Shown: positions 16,814-25,747, numbered from the stretch's first letter. The stretch is DNA of 64,000 bases from Planctomycetia bacterium (GCA_030537455.1 JAUNMR010000002.1:62001-126000); one strand, 5' to 3'. The notes: generated from the letters alone by a model not told the origin. Numbers and translations: made by a program.

Positions 16814-18619
16814 TCAGTTGGTGACGATCGCGTCGACAGTTTCCCCAGGGGGAATCATCGGCAAGACGTGTTGACCATATGGGGTTCGAAGGTCGAGCAG
16901 GAAAGGATCGTCGCACGCGAGCATCTGGTCGACGGCCGCGTCAAAGTCGCTCGACTTGTCGACGCCAACGGCGTTCCAGCCGTAGCCCTTGGCGATCGCG
17001 ACGTAATCAGGATACCGACGCACGTGGTAAGAATCGCCGAATTGCGTGTATTCCGGATCGTTCGTATCTCCAAGGTAGGTATTGGCGCGGTTCTTTTTAA
17101 AGAACATGTCTTCCCACTGCGCGACGTTGCCAAGGTATTGATTATTCACGAGCACGAGTTTAACGGGAATGTGTTCCGTGACACAAGTCGCGAGCTCTTG
17201 AATATTCATCTGGAGACTTCCGTCCCCCTCAATGGCAATAACAGTAGCTTCCGGTCGTGCGACCTTAGCGCCGATCGCCGCCGGCAAACCGAAGCCCATT
17301 GTACCCAGACCGCAACTGGACAACCACGATTGAGGACGATTGAAGTGGTAGAAAAGCGTAGTCCAGAGTTGATGCTGACCGACGCCGGTAGTGATCACAA
17401 CGTCTTTTCCCTGTGTCTTTTCGGAAAGGCGCGCAATTGACTCTTGAACAATTGGCAAATCTTCTGCTTCTTCTATTGCGTTCTTCTTATATCTGACCGG
17501 ACGATCCTTCGCGTAGCCGCTAAGCGTTTCCGTCCAAGGAGTCAGATCGACCGGGCGATAGTCGCGTTTGATTCTTTCGTTGAGAATGGCAAGCGTGTCT
17601 CTTAGGTCGCCACAAATGTGGAGATCGACAACCTTAACTTTGTCAAATTCCGAGGGGTCGACGTCGAAATGAACAACGAAAGCGCCTGCGGCAAATTTCG
17701 ACGGCGATGCAGCGACACGATCGCTAAAACGCGCGCCAAGAACTAGTAAGAGGTCACATTCCTTCAACGCGCGGTTGGCGCAGTATGTTCCATGCATACC
17801 AGCCATTCCCAGACAATGCTTGTCGTCGCGTGGAAAACTAGCCAAACCGGGCATAGTCGTCACAACGGGGATATTGGTCGCGTCGACGATTTCCTTGAGG
17901 ATAGACGAGACGTTGGCAAGGCTAACGCCACCGCCGGACATAATCAAGGGTCGATGGGCGCGTTGGATCTTATCAAGGAGTTTCGCCAGATTTGTCTCGG
18001 AGATAGTCGCTTGCTCTTGCTGGTAACCGGGTAGGTTGAATTCCTGGGCGTAGTTCGGATAACACTGGCTGACGAGGACGTTTTTGGGGAGGTCAACGAG
18101 AACCGGACCGGGACGACCTGTTCGAGCGATGTATAGCGCCTCGGAAATAATGCGCGAAATATCGCTGACGTCCTCTACAAGGTAATGATGCTTGGTGATG
18201 CAACGGCACACCTCGGTAATGGGCGTCTCTTGGAAGGAGTCGTCTCCGATAGCGTTCAAACCGACCTGACCCGTCAAGATGACAATGGGTATGCTGTCGA
18301 GCTTCGCGTCGGCGATTGCCGTGATGATATTCGTGGCGCCCGGTCCGCTGGTGGTCATGCAAACGCCAACTTTACCGGTGGAGCGTGCATAACCCTGCGC
18401 GGCGAAACCACACGCTTGCTCGTGACGTGGCAAAATGACGCGAATTTTATCACGAAAACGTGAAAACGCTTGGTGAAGTGGAATCGTCGCGCCGCCAGGA
18501 TAGCCAAAGACATGCTCGACGCCGTTGCGAATCAGGGTTTCAACGACAATTTCTGCGCCGTTTGTCATTTTTGTGGCGGGTTGGTTCTGTTCTGCGTGTG
18601 AAAGTTCGTTTTGAGACAC
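16814..18619 (-). CDS. ilvB: Acetolactate synthase large subunit
   Basis: ThDP enzyme for the first step of valine, leucine and isoleucine synthesis. 601 aa. The catalytic Glu67 lies in LPRHEQACGFAA. The ThDP/Mg motif begins EGDGSLQMN and ends LVNNQYLGN. The start is a GTG with AGGAG 6 bases upstream. No small regulatory subunit (ilvN) lies beside it, so that would be elsewhere. Convergent with trpA and sharing its terminator. Confidence 0.94.
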   Translation of the reverse strand: MSQNELSHAEQNQPATKMTNGAEIVVETLIRNGVEHVFGYPGGATIPLHQAFSRFRDKIRVILPRHEQACGFAAQGYARSTGKVGVCMTTSGPGATNIITAIADAKLDSIPIVILTGQVGLNAIGDDSFQETPITEVCRCITKHHYLVEDVSDISRIISEALYIARTGRPGPVLVDLPKNVLVSQCYPNYAQEFNLPGYQQEQATISETNLAKLLDKIQRAHRPLIMSGGGVSLANVSSILKEIVDATNIPVVTTMPGLASFPRDDKHCLGMAGMHGTYCANRALKECDLLLVLGARFSDRVAASPSKFAAGAFVVHFDVDPSEFDKVKVVDLHICGDLRDTLAILNERIKRDYRPVDLTPWTETLSGYAKDRPVRYKKNAIEEAEDLPIVQESIARLSEKTQGKDVVITTGVGQHQLWTTLFYHFNRPQSWLSSCGLGTMGFGLPAAIGAKVARPEATVIAIEGDGSLQMNIQELATCVTEHIPVKLVLVNNQYLGNVAQWEDMFFKKNRANTYLGDTNDPEYTQFGDSYHVRRYPDYVAIAKGYGWNAVGVDKSSDFDAAVDQMLACDDPFLLDLRTPYGQHVLPMIPPGETVDAIVTN

Positions 18620-18724
18620 GGCGCGCTCCTGTTTCTATGGACGCTAGACGCTACGCATACTGCGCAGTCATTTGTTAAGCGCTGTCGTTCTTCTTAGCGG
18701 CGTAAGCATGCCACGCCAGACGGC

Positions 18725-18754
18725 AGCGTAGTTTTTATGTATTCTTTTCGTCAA
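18725..18754 (-). promoter_or_regulatory. Possible ilvB promoter
   Basis: On the minus strand TTGACG (18754-18749) and TACGCT (18730-18725) with an 18-base spacer, about 110 bases before the ilvB start. Confidence 0.4.
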
Positions 18755-18793
18755 AGATACACTCTTTTTCATTTTTAACAAGGCGCCGTCTTG

Positions 18794-18823
18794 TTGACCT
18801 ATGCCTTGTTCCGTTGATATAAT
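18794..18823 (+). promoter_or_regulatory. Promoter driving the leader ORF and FHA gene
   Basis: TTGACC at 18794-18799 and a perfect TATAAT at 18818-18823 with an 18-base spacer. One of the best promoter matches in the window. Confidence 0.65.
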
Positions 18824-18869
18824 CTTCTTGGAACAAAATGGCGTTTATTTCTCTCTAAGGAGAGTAGAC

Positions 18870-18920
18870 ATGCGTCATCGGTGGCTTCTTTGGACGTCAA
18901 CCGTGACGATTGACGTCTAG
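18870..18920 (+). CDS. Possible 16-residue leader peptide
   Basis: A short frame, MRHRWLLWTSTVTIDV, preceded by a strong AAGGAG at 18857-18862 (7 bases before the ATG) and a strong promoter. Its second half forms one side of a long hairpin whose bulge is the stop codon itself (see 18885-18969). This resembles leader peptides that control attenuation. It contains two Trp and two adjacent Leu codons. The downstream gene encodes an FHA protein, which gives no obvious reason for amino-acid control. Translation is unproven. Confidence 0.4.
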   Translation: MRHRWLLWTSTVTIDV

Positions 18921-18969
18921 CAAAGAAGAAATGTCGCGTTTAGGGACAGTTCTATTGCTTGTTTTTTTT
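18885..18969 (+). promoter_or_regulatory. Attenuator-like hairpins over the leader ORF
   Basis: Arms 18885-18900 and 18910-18928 pair over 8+8 bp, interrupted only by the UAG stop (18918-18920) as a bulge. An alternative, weaker stem (18919-18923 with 18955-18959, enclosing 18932-18935 with 18945-18948) ends two bases before a tract of eight T at 18962-18969. The two folds share bases 18921-18923, so they compete. Confidence 0.45.
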
Positions 18970-19101
18970 CTAGTCTTGATTATTATAGATGAAGTTTGTG
19001 GACGCTGGTGTTCGATACTGTGTAAAATACAAGTCAGCGTAGTCGTCCCACATGCGACGTTCGCAAACTTTTGTTATCCACTTTGATTGAGGCGCTTCAG
19101 A

Positions 19102-19605
19102 ATGTTTGGCACTTTGGAGCCGCTACGTGGCGGCGACGATATTCCTCTTCTTAAACCCGAGTTAACTCTTGGTCGTAGTGAAAAAAATGACGTTGTCTTA
19201 CGATACGGCAATGTCTCTGGACGGCATTGTCGCTTGGTCCTGTCACAAGGCTATTGGTATGTGCTCGACTCCGGCAGTACCAACGGTACGACGGTAAATG
19301 GATATCGTACTCGTGACCAACGCGTTGATCCCAACGGACGAGTTGCATTTGCAAAACACGAGTACATTCTAAGATATGATCCCGTGAAAAATGGGGCGCG
19401 CGGCGCGATTCCTCCTGAAACCTTGGAATCGGACGTCTTTGAACAATCGCTACTTGAGCGCGCCGGCGTGTCCAAACACGTACAGTCGCTTCCAAAGACG
19501 TGGGAACTCAAGCGTCAGGAGGGCGCTACGCTCGAGGAATTGGAATCTGGGAAAGTTGACGATCGTTCCGGCTTAACGCTCGACGACCTCAAATTCGACG
19601 ACTAA
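19102..19605 (+). CDS. FHA-domain protein
   Basis: 167 aa. Residues about 20-95 form a forkhead-associated phosphothreonine-binding domain with LTLGRSEKNDVVL, SGRHCRL and SGSTNGTTVNG, all key loops intact. The C-terminal 70 residues are polar with no recognised domain. The frame opens at TTG 19087; the ATG at 19102 with GAGG upstream is preferred. Likely reads Ser/Thr kinase signalling in the cytoplasm; the kinase at 4836 is a possible but unproven partner. Confidence 0.9.
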   Translation: MFGTLEPLRGGDDIPLLKPELTLGRSEKNDVVLRYGNVSGRHCRLVLSQGYWYVLDSGSTNGTTVNGYRTRDQRVDPNGRVAFAKHEYILRYDPVKNGARGAIPPETLESDVFEQSLLERAGVSKHVQSLPKTWELKRQEGATLEELESGKVDDRSGLTLDDLKFDD

Positions 19606-19681
19606 TCCCGTCGTATGTTCTCCGTATCGTTAGGTCGGCGTATGAATGCGCGCGCCACGAAAGCTATTAGAACATGAAAAA

Positions 19682-19725
19682 TAAGTCTGCAAAGCCTCCG
19701 AGAAGACCTTGCAGACTTATTTTAA
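19682..19725. terminator. Bidirectional terminator
   Basis: 11-bp stem with arms 19682-19692 and 19709-19719, followed by T on the right. It lies between the FHA gene and the convergent FliJ-like gene. Confidence 0.75.
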
Positions 19726-20219
19726 TTCTCAGTCTGGCGCTTTTGTGTGTGCGACTGAATAGAATAGTCGTCAAGTTCCTTATTGGCTCGCTTTAGTAAT
19801 GCCTCCTGACGGCGCGCTTCTTCTTTTTCTTTTAAGGTTGTTAGCGCCTTGACCTCTTTACTGACTTCGGTTAGTTCCTCGCACTTCGCATGGAACTCTT
19901 CCTGTAACAGTTGTAATTCTCTCAGCGCTTCCTTTCGTCGTTGAAGCAACGCATTGTGACTGGCCTGACGATTCCGCAGAACTTGCGCCGTCACCGTGGC
20001 TTGCGTACGAACGCTACGAGATTGCGCGAGACTCTCTTTGATCTGAGCTTCCAATGACGCCAGTCGTTCCGACGCTTGGTCAAGACTCTTTTGAAACGCG
20101 ACGAGCGCCAACTTCTTCTCGTCGCGTTCTGATTCGCGAAGCTTTAGCAATGATTCGAAACGAAATTGTTCCACACGCTTGTCCGTAATTATATCGATTG
20201 ACCAGACTTGCGACGCCAA
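19722..20219 (-). CDS. FliJ-like coiled-coil protein
   Basis: 165 aa, almost entirely charged helix. The segment FRFESLLKLRESERDEKK at about residues 19-36 resembles the start of FliJ, the flagellar export chaperone that works with the FliI ATPase. The rest is heptad-rich coiled coil. No other flagellar gene is nearby, so the role is uncertain; it could be another small coiled coil. The start is a TTG at 20219, 12 bases after the upstream hydrolase gene; a GTG inside the frame is an alternative. Cotranscription with the GH5 gene is likely. Confidence 0.55.
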   Translation of the reverse strand: MASQVWSIDIITDKRVEQFRFESLLKLRESERDEKKLALVAFQKSLDQASERLASLEAQIKESLAQSRSVRTQATVTAQVLRNRQASHNALLQRRKEALRELQLLQEEFHAKCEELTEVSKEVKALTTLKEKEEARRQEALLKRANKELDDYSIQSHTQKRQTEN

Positions 20220-20231
20220 ATGCCTAGGCGT

Positions 20232-21791
20232 TTAGTAACGCTGTAGCAATTCAAGCATCTTACGATCCAGCTTGTGTCCATGCCAGTCTTCGTATTCAAT
20301 ATCGGTTCGCCCGCTGTCGAGTATGCCAAAAGAGCCACGGAAGTTCCACAGACTCCACCCTAAACCTGCGTCGCGCCAGTTAGCGAGCATGTCTTCTAAC
20401 CAATGTAACGCAATATCATGTGGCGTCTTATTGTAGGCGCCAAATTCACCGACCATAACGCCAATTCCGGCGTCTTTGGCTTTTACCCAGGGTTCAACGT
20501 TTTCTTTATAGAGCCATGCGCGATCTTTTGTTGCGTTCGATAGTTCGTTAATCAACGTTTTACCGTCATAGCGCAATTGATTAGCTTCTTTGGAACGCCA
20601 GTCCTGCGTACCGGTAATCGTCGATTCTACCGCATTGCCGGAGCGTATGCCAAGTTCGGAGATATAAATCCAGTCGCCGTCGACGTTTTGAATTGTTAGC
20701 GTCTGCACGCTCGATGGAATGTCAACCACGACGTCGAGGTCGTAAATATTCTGATAAATATTATATTCCTTACTGAAGACGACTTCTTTCCACTCGCCTT
20801 GTCCGTCTCGTGGTTGGAATTTCCGACGCAAAATCTCTTTGTCATCGGCTTTGACCACTAGCGTGGCGCTTTGCGACACGACGCCAATTTTCAAACGTAA
20901 TTTGGCGTCGGCGCCAAACTCGCCACGAATGATCCAAGGACGACGCGTTTCCTCAGGTAATTCACTTTTACCAGGACTGGGCATGAGTCCGTTAAAGGAA
21001 ATCATCGGCCAACGCGGGTAGGGGTAGTTGCGGCTGTTAACCCAGTTAGCGCCGTAATGCGAGATCTCCATGGGGCTGTATCCGCGCGTTGCCTGAGCCA
21101 CTTTTAGATCTTTCAGCGGCATGCATGGCTCTTGCCCCCAGGATAGTCCGTCGCAGATGATTAATCTGTCGGGGTCTTCGCTACGAATCGCTTGACAAAT
21201 CCGACTAACAACCTTGCAATATTCCTCTTGCGTGCAACCAGCAGGCTCATTGAAGAGGTTAAAGCTCAAATAACGATTGGGAACTCCACGATAGCGTTTC
21301 GCAAAGGTTTGCCAATGCAAAGCGCACATTTCCAATGCTTCTTCACTTTGCCAAATCAGGGGGCGTTCCGGAGGGTTGGCGACCGTGTAGCCGGGCGCTC
21401 GGTGAAAATTCATGCAGACATGGACTCCATAAGATTGACCATACTGAAGCGCCTGGTCAATCTCTTGGAGCGTCTTTTCTTTGAATCGTCTCTTGTCGTC
21501 CCCTTCAATCCAGGTGCGATAGTCCATTGGCAATCGCACGAAATTAAAGCCGAACTGATGAATCCATTGAAAATCGCTCTCCAGAAACGCGGTTGCGGAA
21601 CCGACGTTGAACTTCTCACATAAGTTGAAACCACGCCAACGCGGCAACGCGAACCATTTCGGCTCGGGCAGTTCACTTTTTGACGTCGTTTGTGATATGC
21701 AAGCTGGCGTCGTGTGAAGTAATGCGCTGGAGGATAGGAATGCGGCGCTATACCGGAGAAAATCACGACGCGAAGAAGACGTTGTTTGCAC
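20232..21791 (-). CDS. Tat-exported GH5-type glycoside hydrolase with inserted beta-sandwich
   Basis: 519 aa. SRRDFLR at residues 7-13 followed by a hydrophobic stretch is a Tat signal. The (beta/alpha)8 domain has FVRLPMDYRTW, FHRAPGY, the acid/base Glu182 in LFNEPAG and the nucleophile Glu449 in MVGEFGAYN. About residues 272-400, between the two, form an inserted beta-rich module reminiscent of a carbohydrate-binding domain. Probably cleaves a beta-glucan or mannan outside the cytoplasm. The GTG start has GGAG 7 bases upstream, and a promoter lies at 21829-21857. Confidence 0.85.
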   Translation of the reverse strand: MQTTSSSRRDFLRYSAAFLSSSALLHTTPACISQTTSKSELPEPKWFALPRWRGFNLCEKFNVGSATAFLESDFQWIHQFGFNFVRLPMDYRTWIEGDDKRRFKEKTLQEIDQALQYGQSYGVHVCMNFHRAPGYTVANPPERPLIWQSEEALEMCALHWQTFAKRYRGVPNRYLSFNLFNEPAGCTQEEYCKVVSRICQAIRSEDPDRLIICDGLSWGQEPCMPLKDLKVAQATRGYSPMEISHYGANWVNSRNYPYPRWPMISFNGLMPSPGKSELPEETRRPWIIRGEFGADAKLRLKIGVVSQSATLVVKADDKEILRRKFQPRDGQGEWKEVVFSKEYNIYQNIYDLDVVVDIPSSVQTLTIQNVDGDWIYISELGIRSGNAVESTITGTQDWRSKEANQLRYDGKTLINELSNATKDRAWLYKENVEPWVKAKDAGIGVMVGEFGAYNKTPHDIALHWLEDMLANWRDAGLGWSLWNFRGSFGILDSGRTDIEYEDWHGHKLDRKMLELLQRY

Positions 21792-21828
21792 GGCGAAACT
21801 CCATTATGGGGATGCTGGGATCGGGCTG

Positions 21829-21857
21829 AGTGTAATAACACCGAATGATAAAGTCAA
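21829..21857 (-). promoter_or_regulatory. Promoter of the GH5 gene
   Basis: Minus strand TTGACT (21857-21852) and TACACT (21834-21829) with a 17-base spacer, about 40 bases before the GTG start. Confidence 0.5.
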
Positions 21858-21955
21858 CTGATAATATTGTCGAAAGATGGACTTATAAAACAACTCACGA
21901 TTGTGTAAAAAACTTGTATTCTGTGGAAAATAGTCAAAAAAACTACCTTATTTTA

Positions 21956-21983
21956 TTGAATCCATAGTGTCATAGCATACAAT
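21956..21983 (+). promoter_or_regulatory. Promoter of the Gfo/Idh/MocA gene at 22119
   Basis: TTGAAT at 21956-21961 and TACAAT at 21978-21983, spacer 16. The leader of about 130 bases contains a small inverted repeat (TGCAAT/ATTGCA) near 22021-22038. Confidence 0.55.
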
Positions 21984-22118
21984 ATGTGGAGTAGATTTGT
22001 ACTGACGTTACCCTGAATCTTGCAATCAATCCATTGCACGGATTGTGGTCGAGCGGGCAGGTCTAGTCGGTGCAAATTGAATAGCAAATTTGCAAGATTA
22101 CAAATTAAGGAGATTTAC

Positions 22119-23480
22119 ATGAGTACTCTTTCTCGACGTTCTTTTTTGAAGACGTCCGGTCTGGTTGCTACCGCGAGCGCGCTTCCGTCCCTCTCGAGCT
22201 CTCCTCGCGTTCATGCCGGTGAAGACAATACGATTAAAATCGCGTGGATTGGTAATGGTAGCCGCGGCGGCGGGGCTATCCGTCAAGCGCTCAACGCAGA
22301 CGAAAACACCAAACTCTATGCAGTTGCCGACGCGTTCGAAGCTCGCGCAAAGAACGCCGTCCAAAGCGTTATTGACACCCACGGAGAGGATCGTGTCGAT
22401 TGCGAAGGTCGTATTTTCCACGACCTCGACGGCTTCAAACAAGCGGTCGATTGCTTGGACGACGGCGACGTTGTCGTCTTGACGACTCCCCAAGGCTTCC
22501 GCCCGATCACCTTCGAGTATGTCGCCAACCACAAGAAACACCTGAACGTCTTCATGGAGAAACCTCTTGGCGTCGATATTCCCGGTCTGAAGAGACTTAT
22601 GGCTGCCAACGAAGTCGCCAAGAAGAAGGGTATTCAAGTCGGCGTCGGTCTGAACAACCGTCACTATTTCCGCACCGAAGAAACCGTCAATGCAATTCGC
22701 GACGGCAAACTCGGCGACGTTCTCACCACGTGGGTCTATCGTCTGCAAGGTCCGCATATTCTCAACGTGCACGAAGATTTCACCCCGTTGCAAAACGAAA
22801 TCAGCAATATCTTCTGCTTCGATTGGACCAGTGGCGGTTTCATCGTCGACGCGCTCATTCACAACATCGACATCTGCTGTTGGTGCATGGACGATTACCC
22901 AATCGCGGCCTTCGCGTCCGGTGGTCGTATCTGCGACGCTCACGATAAAGGCGTGCGCCGTATGCAAGACCAACTCATCGACTGTGGCGCTATTGAATAC
23001 GTCTTCAAGGACGGTCGTCGCATGAATCTCCACACTCGTACCCTGCCAAACTGCTGGAATATGTTCCAAGCGAACGTACAAGGCGCCAAAGGTTGTGCGC
23101 AAGTGGGCGAAGGCGTTGGCGATCCCGCGATCTATGAAGGTACTGAAATGCGCGATGGCGCTACCCGTAAGGTTCTCTGGAAGCCGGAATCTCCCGCGAA
23201 CGACTCTTACCAAGACGAACACCGTCTCCTCTTCAAGGCCATTCGTAACAACGATCCTTGGAACGAGGTTCAATACGCTGTTGACGCGACGCGCACTGCA
23301 TTGCTCGGTCGTACCGCGATGGAAACCGGTCAATACATCACGATGGAACAACTCATGACGTCGACCAAAGAACTTGTTCCGAACATCGACGATCTGCGTA
23401 TCGATAGCGAATCTCCGACTCCGCGCGATGAAAACGGCAATTACTGGATCGCTACTCCTGGCGTCACCAAGTTCGAATGA
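22119..23480 (+). CDS. Tat-exported Gfo/Idh/MocA-family oxidoreductase
   Basis: 453 aa. SRRSFLK at residues 5-11 plus a hydrophobic run and an alanine-rich cleavage region is a Tat signal. The NAD(P)-binding domain starts IKIAWIGNGSRGGG and carries the EKPLGVD motif that supplies the catalytic-region lysine of the family. Such exported paralogues are strongly expanded in planctomycetes; the sugar or polyol substrate is unknown. AAGGAG at 22107-22112 is ideal for the ATG at 22119, although the frame extends further upstream. A long opposite-strand open frame is a codon-bias shadow. Confidence 0.92.
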   Translation: MSTLSRRSFLKTSGLVATASALPSLSSSPRVHAGEDNTIKIAWIGNGSRGGGAIRQALNADENTKLYAVADAFEARAKNAVQSVIDTHGEDRVDCEGRIFHDLDGFKQAVDCLDDGDVVVLTTPQGFRPITFEYVANHKKHLNVFMEKPLGVDIPGLKRLMAANEVAKKKGIQVGVGLNNRHYFRTEETVNAIRDGKLGDVLTTWVYRLQGPHILNVHEDFTPLQNEISNIFCFDWTSGGFIVDALIHNIDICCWCMDDYPIAAFASGGRICDAHDKGVRRMQDQLIDCGAIEYVFKDGRRMNLHTRTLPNCWNMFQANVQGAKGCAQVGEGVGDPAIYEGTEMRDGATRKVLWKPESPANDSYQDEHRLLFKAIRNNDPWNEVQYAVDATRTALLGRTAMETGQYITMEQLMTSTKELVPNIDDLRIDSESPTPRDENGNYWIATPGVTKFE

Positions 23481-23551
23481 TAACGACAAATGCGATTGCC
23501 TATCGTTGAATTTTTTCAGCTTGTAGGCGTTGATATGCCGCAATAACACGA

Positions 23552-23596
23552 CGCAACCATGCTCGTCTTCTCGAGAACGAACATGGTTGCGTTTTT
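23552..23596 (+). terminator. Intrinsic terminator
   Basis: Arms 23552-23561 and 23582-23591 form 10 perfect bp, followed by five T. The loop contains a further small palindrome. Confidence 0.85.
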
Positions 23597-23627
23597 ATGT
23601 CTTTATCGTCAAATTCACAAATAATAT

Positions 23628-23665
23628 AGCTCGATAGCGCGTTAAGATTGTGCTATCGAGCTTTT
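23628..23665 (+). terminator. Second hairpin, tandem terminator
   Basis: 11-bp stem, arms 23628-23638 and 23652-23662, then four T. Lies about 30 bases behind the first terminator; backs it up or ends a short RNA. Confidence 0.6.
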
Positions 23666-23814
23666 GGCGTCGTGTTCAGTCTAAATTGAGAATTAGGCGT
23701 GAACGAACCTATGTTGTTAGCTGGAAAACATCTCCCTCTTACAAACAACTGGCGCGTAAAACGTTTGCAAACGTACTTGTTGAAATAAATTACAAACGTT
23801 ATGGCGTTATGGAT

Positions 23815-24696
23815 TTACGGCAAAGTAAAGACGGGAGAATTGGCGTTAAGTTGCGCCATATACTCTTCCACATTCTTTTCGGGTTCCTTGACGTAACCAT
23901 ATTTGGACCATTGATATTCGTCGATATCAGGCGTGAAGGTTGCTTCGGTTTCGGTGAGGTTCGCCATGACGAATCCCATGTCGCCCCAATGACCGACCGA
24001 GGGGAAGCAAATCGTACGCATGTCACGGTCGATTGGAGTACGGTAGTAGTGATGGTGACCGTGTAAATATGCCACGCATTTCGGACAGGATTTGAGCAAC
24101 TCCGCCAGTTCCGTCTCCTTGAGAGGATGATGGCAACCGACGAAGAATGGCTTCTTGTCGTAGGTTTTGACGACGCCTTCGAGCCAAGTGCGCTGTTCTG
24201 GTGAAATCCAGCCTTTAACTTGACCTTCGAGATAGGAGTCAAGCAGAATGAAGTCGGCGTGAGGAGTTGCTACAATGTTGACATAGCGATCTTCAATCGG
24301 TTGATTTGTAAATCTTTCTGGGAAGATTTCACGATAGTTCGCAATACGATCGTGATTACCCATGGCGATTTCCCACTTGATCCCGGCGGCTTCGATCGGC
24401 TTAATGAGTTCGCGGAAGAGCTGATATTCCTCGATTTTCCCCTGAAGATAGGCGACGTCGCCGTAGATTAAGAGGTTGGCAGGCAGGGGATTCATTGCCA
24501 GGATTTTGTTGACGCACTTTTTGAAACGAACAACATGCTGCGTTGTTTCTGGTCCATGTAAGTGCGTGTCGGAAAAAATCGCGATAAGATTTGGGTCGTG
24601 CGGTACGTCTTCTCCTGAGAAGATCGGCGTAATTCTGCCAAACTCTGTGGCAAAAGTCGCCACGGCAAGGGTTTTGAAAAAGTCTCTTCTGTTCAT
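23815..24696 (-). CDS. Tat-exported metallophosphoesterase
   Basis: Calcineurin-like phosphoesterase, 293 aa. NRRDFFK at residues 2-8 and the following hydrophobic stretch form a Tat signal. Metal ligands are seen in order: FSDTHLHG, YGDVAYLQG, MGNHDR, VGCHHP and LHGHHHY. The substrate (phosphomonoester, diester or nucleotide) cannot be told. Followed by the aldo/keto reductase upstream on the same strand, with a hairpin at 24738-24773 between them. Confidence 0.9.
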   Translation of the reverse strand: MNRRDFFKTLAVATFATEFGRITPIFSGEDVPHDPNLIAIFSDTHLHGPETTQHVVRFKKCVNKILAMNPLPANLLIYGDVAYLQGKIEEYQLFRELIKPIEAAGIKWEIAMGNHDRIANYREIFPERFTNQPIEDRYVNIVATPHADFILLDSYLEGQVKGWISPEQRTWLEGVVKTYDKKPFFVGCHHPLKETELAELLKSCPKCVAYLHGHHHYYRTPIDRDMRTICFPSVGHWGDMGFVMANLTETEATFTPDIDEYQWSKYGYVKEPEKNVEEYMAQLNANSPVFTLP

Positions 24697-24737
24697 AACG
24701 TTATCTCTGCACTAGTGGTGGTTCAGATAAAAGCGAA

Positions 24738-24773
24738 CAAAAGAGTCGCGCAAGCAAATGCACAACTCTTTTG
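24738..24773 (-). terminator. Terminator after the aldo/keto reductase gene
   Basis: 9-bp stem with arms 24738-24746 and 24765-24773, with four T inside the 3' arm on the minus strand. Modest strength. Confidence 0.5.
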
Positions 24774-24817
24774 CGACGGCGTATTATCTCTATATGTAAA
24801 TAAAGCGTATATTTACG

Positions 24818-25747
24818 TTACGCCTGTTCAGCTTTGAGAGCTTCCAGAGAGCTTCTGAGATTGTCGACGAATTCGTCGACATGTTCGACTTGTTCAAACG
24901 CCACGACGTAGACGTCAACGATTTGAGCACGTGCGACGAAATCTACCGATTTACGACGTTCTTCCAGTTCTTTATAAGTACCTTCGCCCATGATCTTCAT
25001 ACAGAGAATACCTTTGCCGTTAGCGTGCGCTTTTTTTGACGCTTCGATATTTTCTTCAGCAGATCCTTCCATACGGTAGCCGGTGTGATTGAGTCGAATG
25101 TGAATGGCGTCGACCCACGGGTTCTCGGCTGCCGTTTGAATTGCGCCGATGGAGTGGCAAGAGACGCCATGACCGCGAATGAGACCTTCTTTTTTGAGCT
25201 TTTCTAGTTCTTCGGCCTGGTCTTGGAAGTCATTTGCCCAGTCGGGTTTCATCATGCAGTGAAGTTGCACCAAGTCGATGTAATCAGTGCGCATCTCTTT
25301 GAGGAAGCGCATAACGGTTTCTCGTACGGGCTGGCGGTCTTCGTCTTTAATGCCGCCGTTGTGTAGCCAAATCTTGGAGGAAAGGACGTAACTGTCGCGC
25401 GGTTTGTCCTTGAGAGTGGAGGAGATCAGGTCGTGCGTGCCGTAGAGATCGGCGCAGTCGAAGAAACGCACGCCCACGTCATAGCAATGATTAATGACCT
25501 TGATCGCATTGTTACGATCCATGCGCGTCAATGTACTAGATTGATTGTAACCGGCCATACCCGTACCAAGACCGATACGAGACGCCTTGATTGTCGGGGT
25601 AAGTTGAACCAGTTCAAAGGGGTCGGTCGAAATTTCCTGCTTCGGCGTCTCTTGCGCTAAGACCGAACGCTGCGCTGAACCGACTGCGACGGCTCCGCCA
25701 AGACCCGCTAAGGATGTTCTGAGAAATTCTCGTCGCTTGATTTCCAT
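24818..25747 (-). CDS. Tat-exported aldo/keto reductase
   Basis: 309 aa. KRREFLR at residues 4-10 and a hydrophobic stretch form a Tat signal. AKR barrel features: GLGTGMAGY, FFDCADLYGTH with the catalytic Asp and Tyr, LSSKIW with the Lys, and LVQLHCMMK with the His. The C-terminal part lacks the four-Cys ferredoxin cluster seen in some relatives. Function in sugar or aldehyde reduction is likely; substrate unknown. The 360 bases upstream contain no gene. Confidence 0.9.
   Translation of the reverse strand: MEIKRREFLRTSLAGLGGAVAVGSAQRSVLAQETPKQEISTDPFELVQLTPTIKASRIGLGTGMAGYNQSSTLTRMDRNNAIKVINHCYDVGVRFFDCADLYGTHDLISSTLKDKPRDSYVLSSKIWLHNGGIKDEDRQPVRETVMRFLKEMRTDYIDLVQLHCMMKPDWANDFQDQAEELEKLKKEGLIRGHGVSCHSIGAIQTAAENPWVDAIHIRLNHTGYRMEGSAEENIEASKKAHANGKGILCMKIMGEGTYKELEERRKSVDFVARAQIVDVYVVAFEQVEHVDEFVDNLRSSLEALKAEQA

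Noticed and set aside
16790..17440. 216-codon plus-strand frame opposite ilvB
   Set aside because: Shadow of ilvB; starts within the shared terminator region.
22098..23549. 483-codon open frame on the minus strand opposite the Gfo/Idh/MocA gene
   Set aside because: It is the antisense of a gene with clear motifs, signal peptide and ribosome-binding site; codon bias (many GAC/GTC codons) keeps the opposite strand open.
23761..23774. 14-base perfect palindrome resembling a LacI-family operator
   Set aside because: It lies between the 3' ends of two convergent genes with no promoter nearby; at best part of a weak minus-strand terminator.
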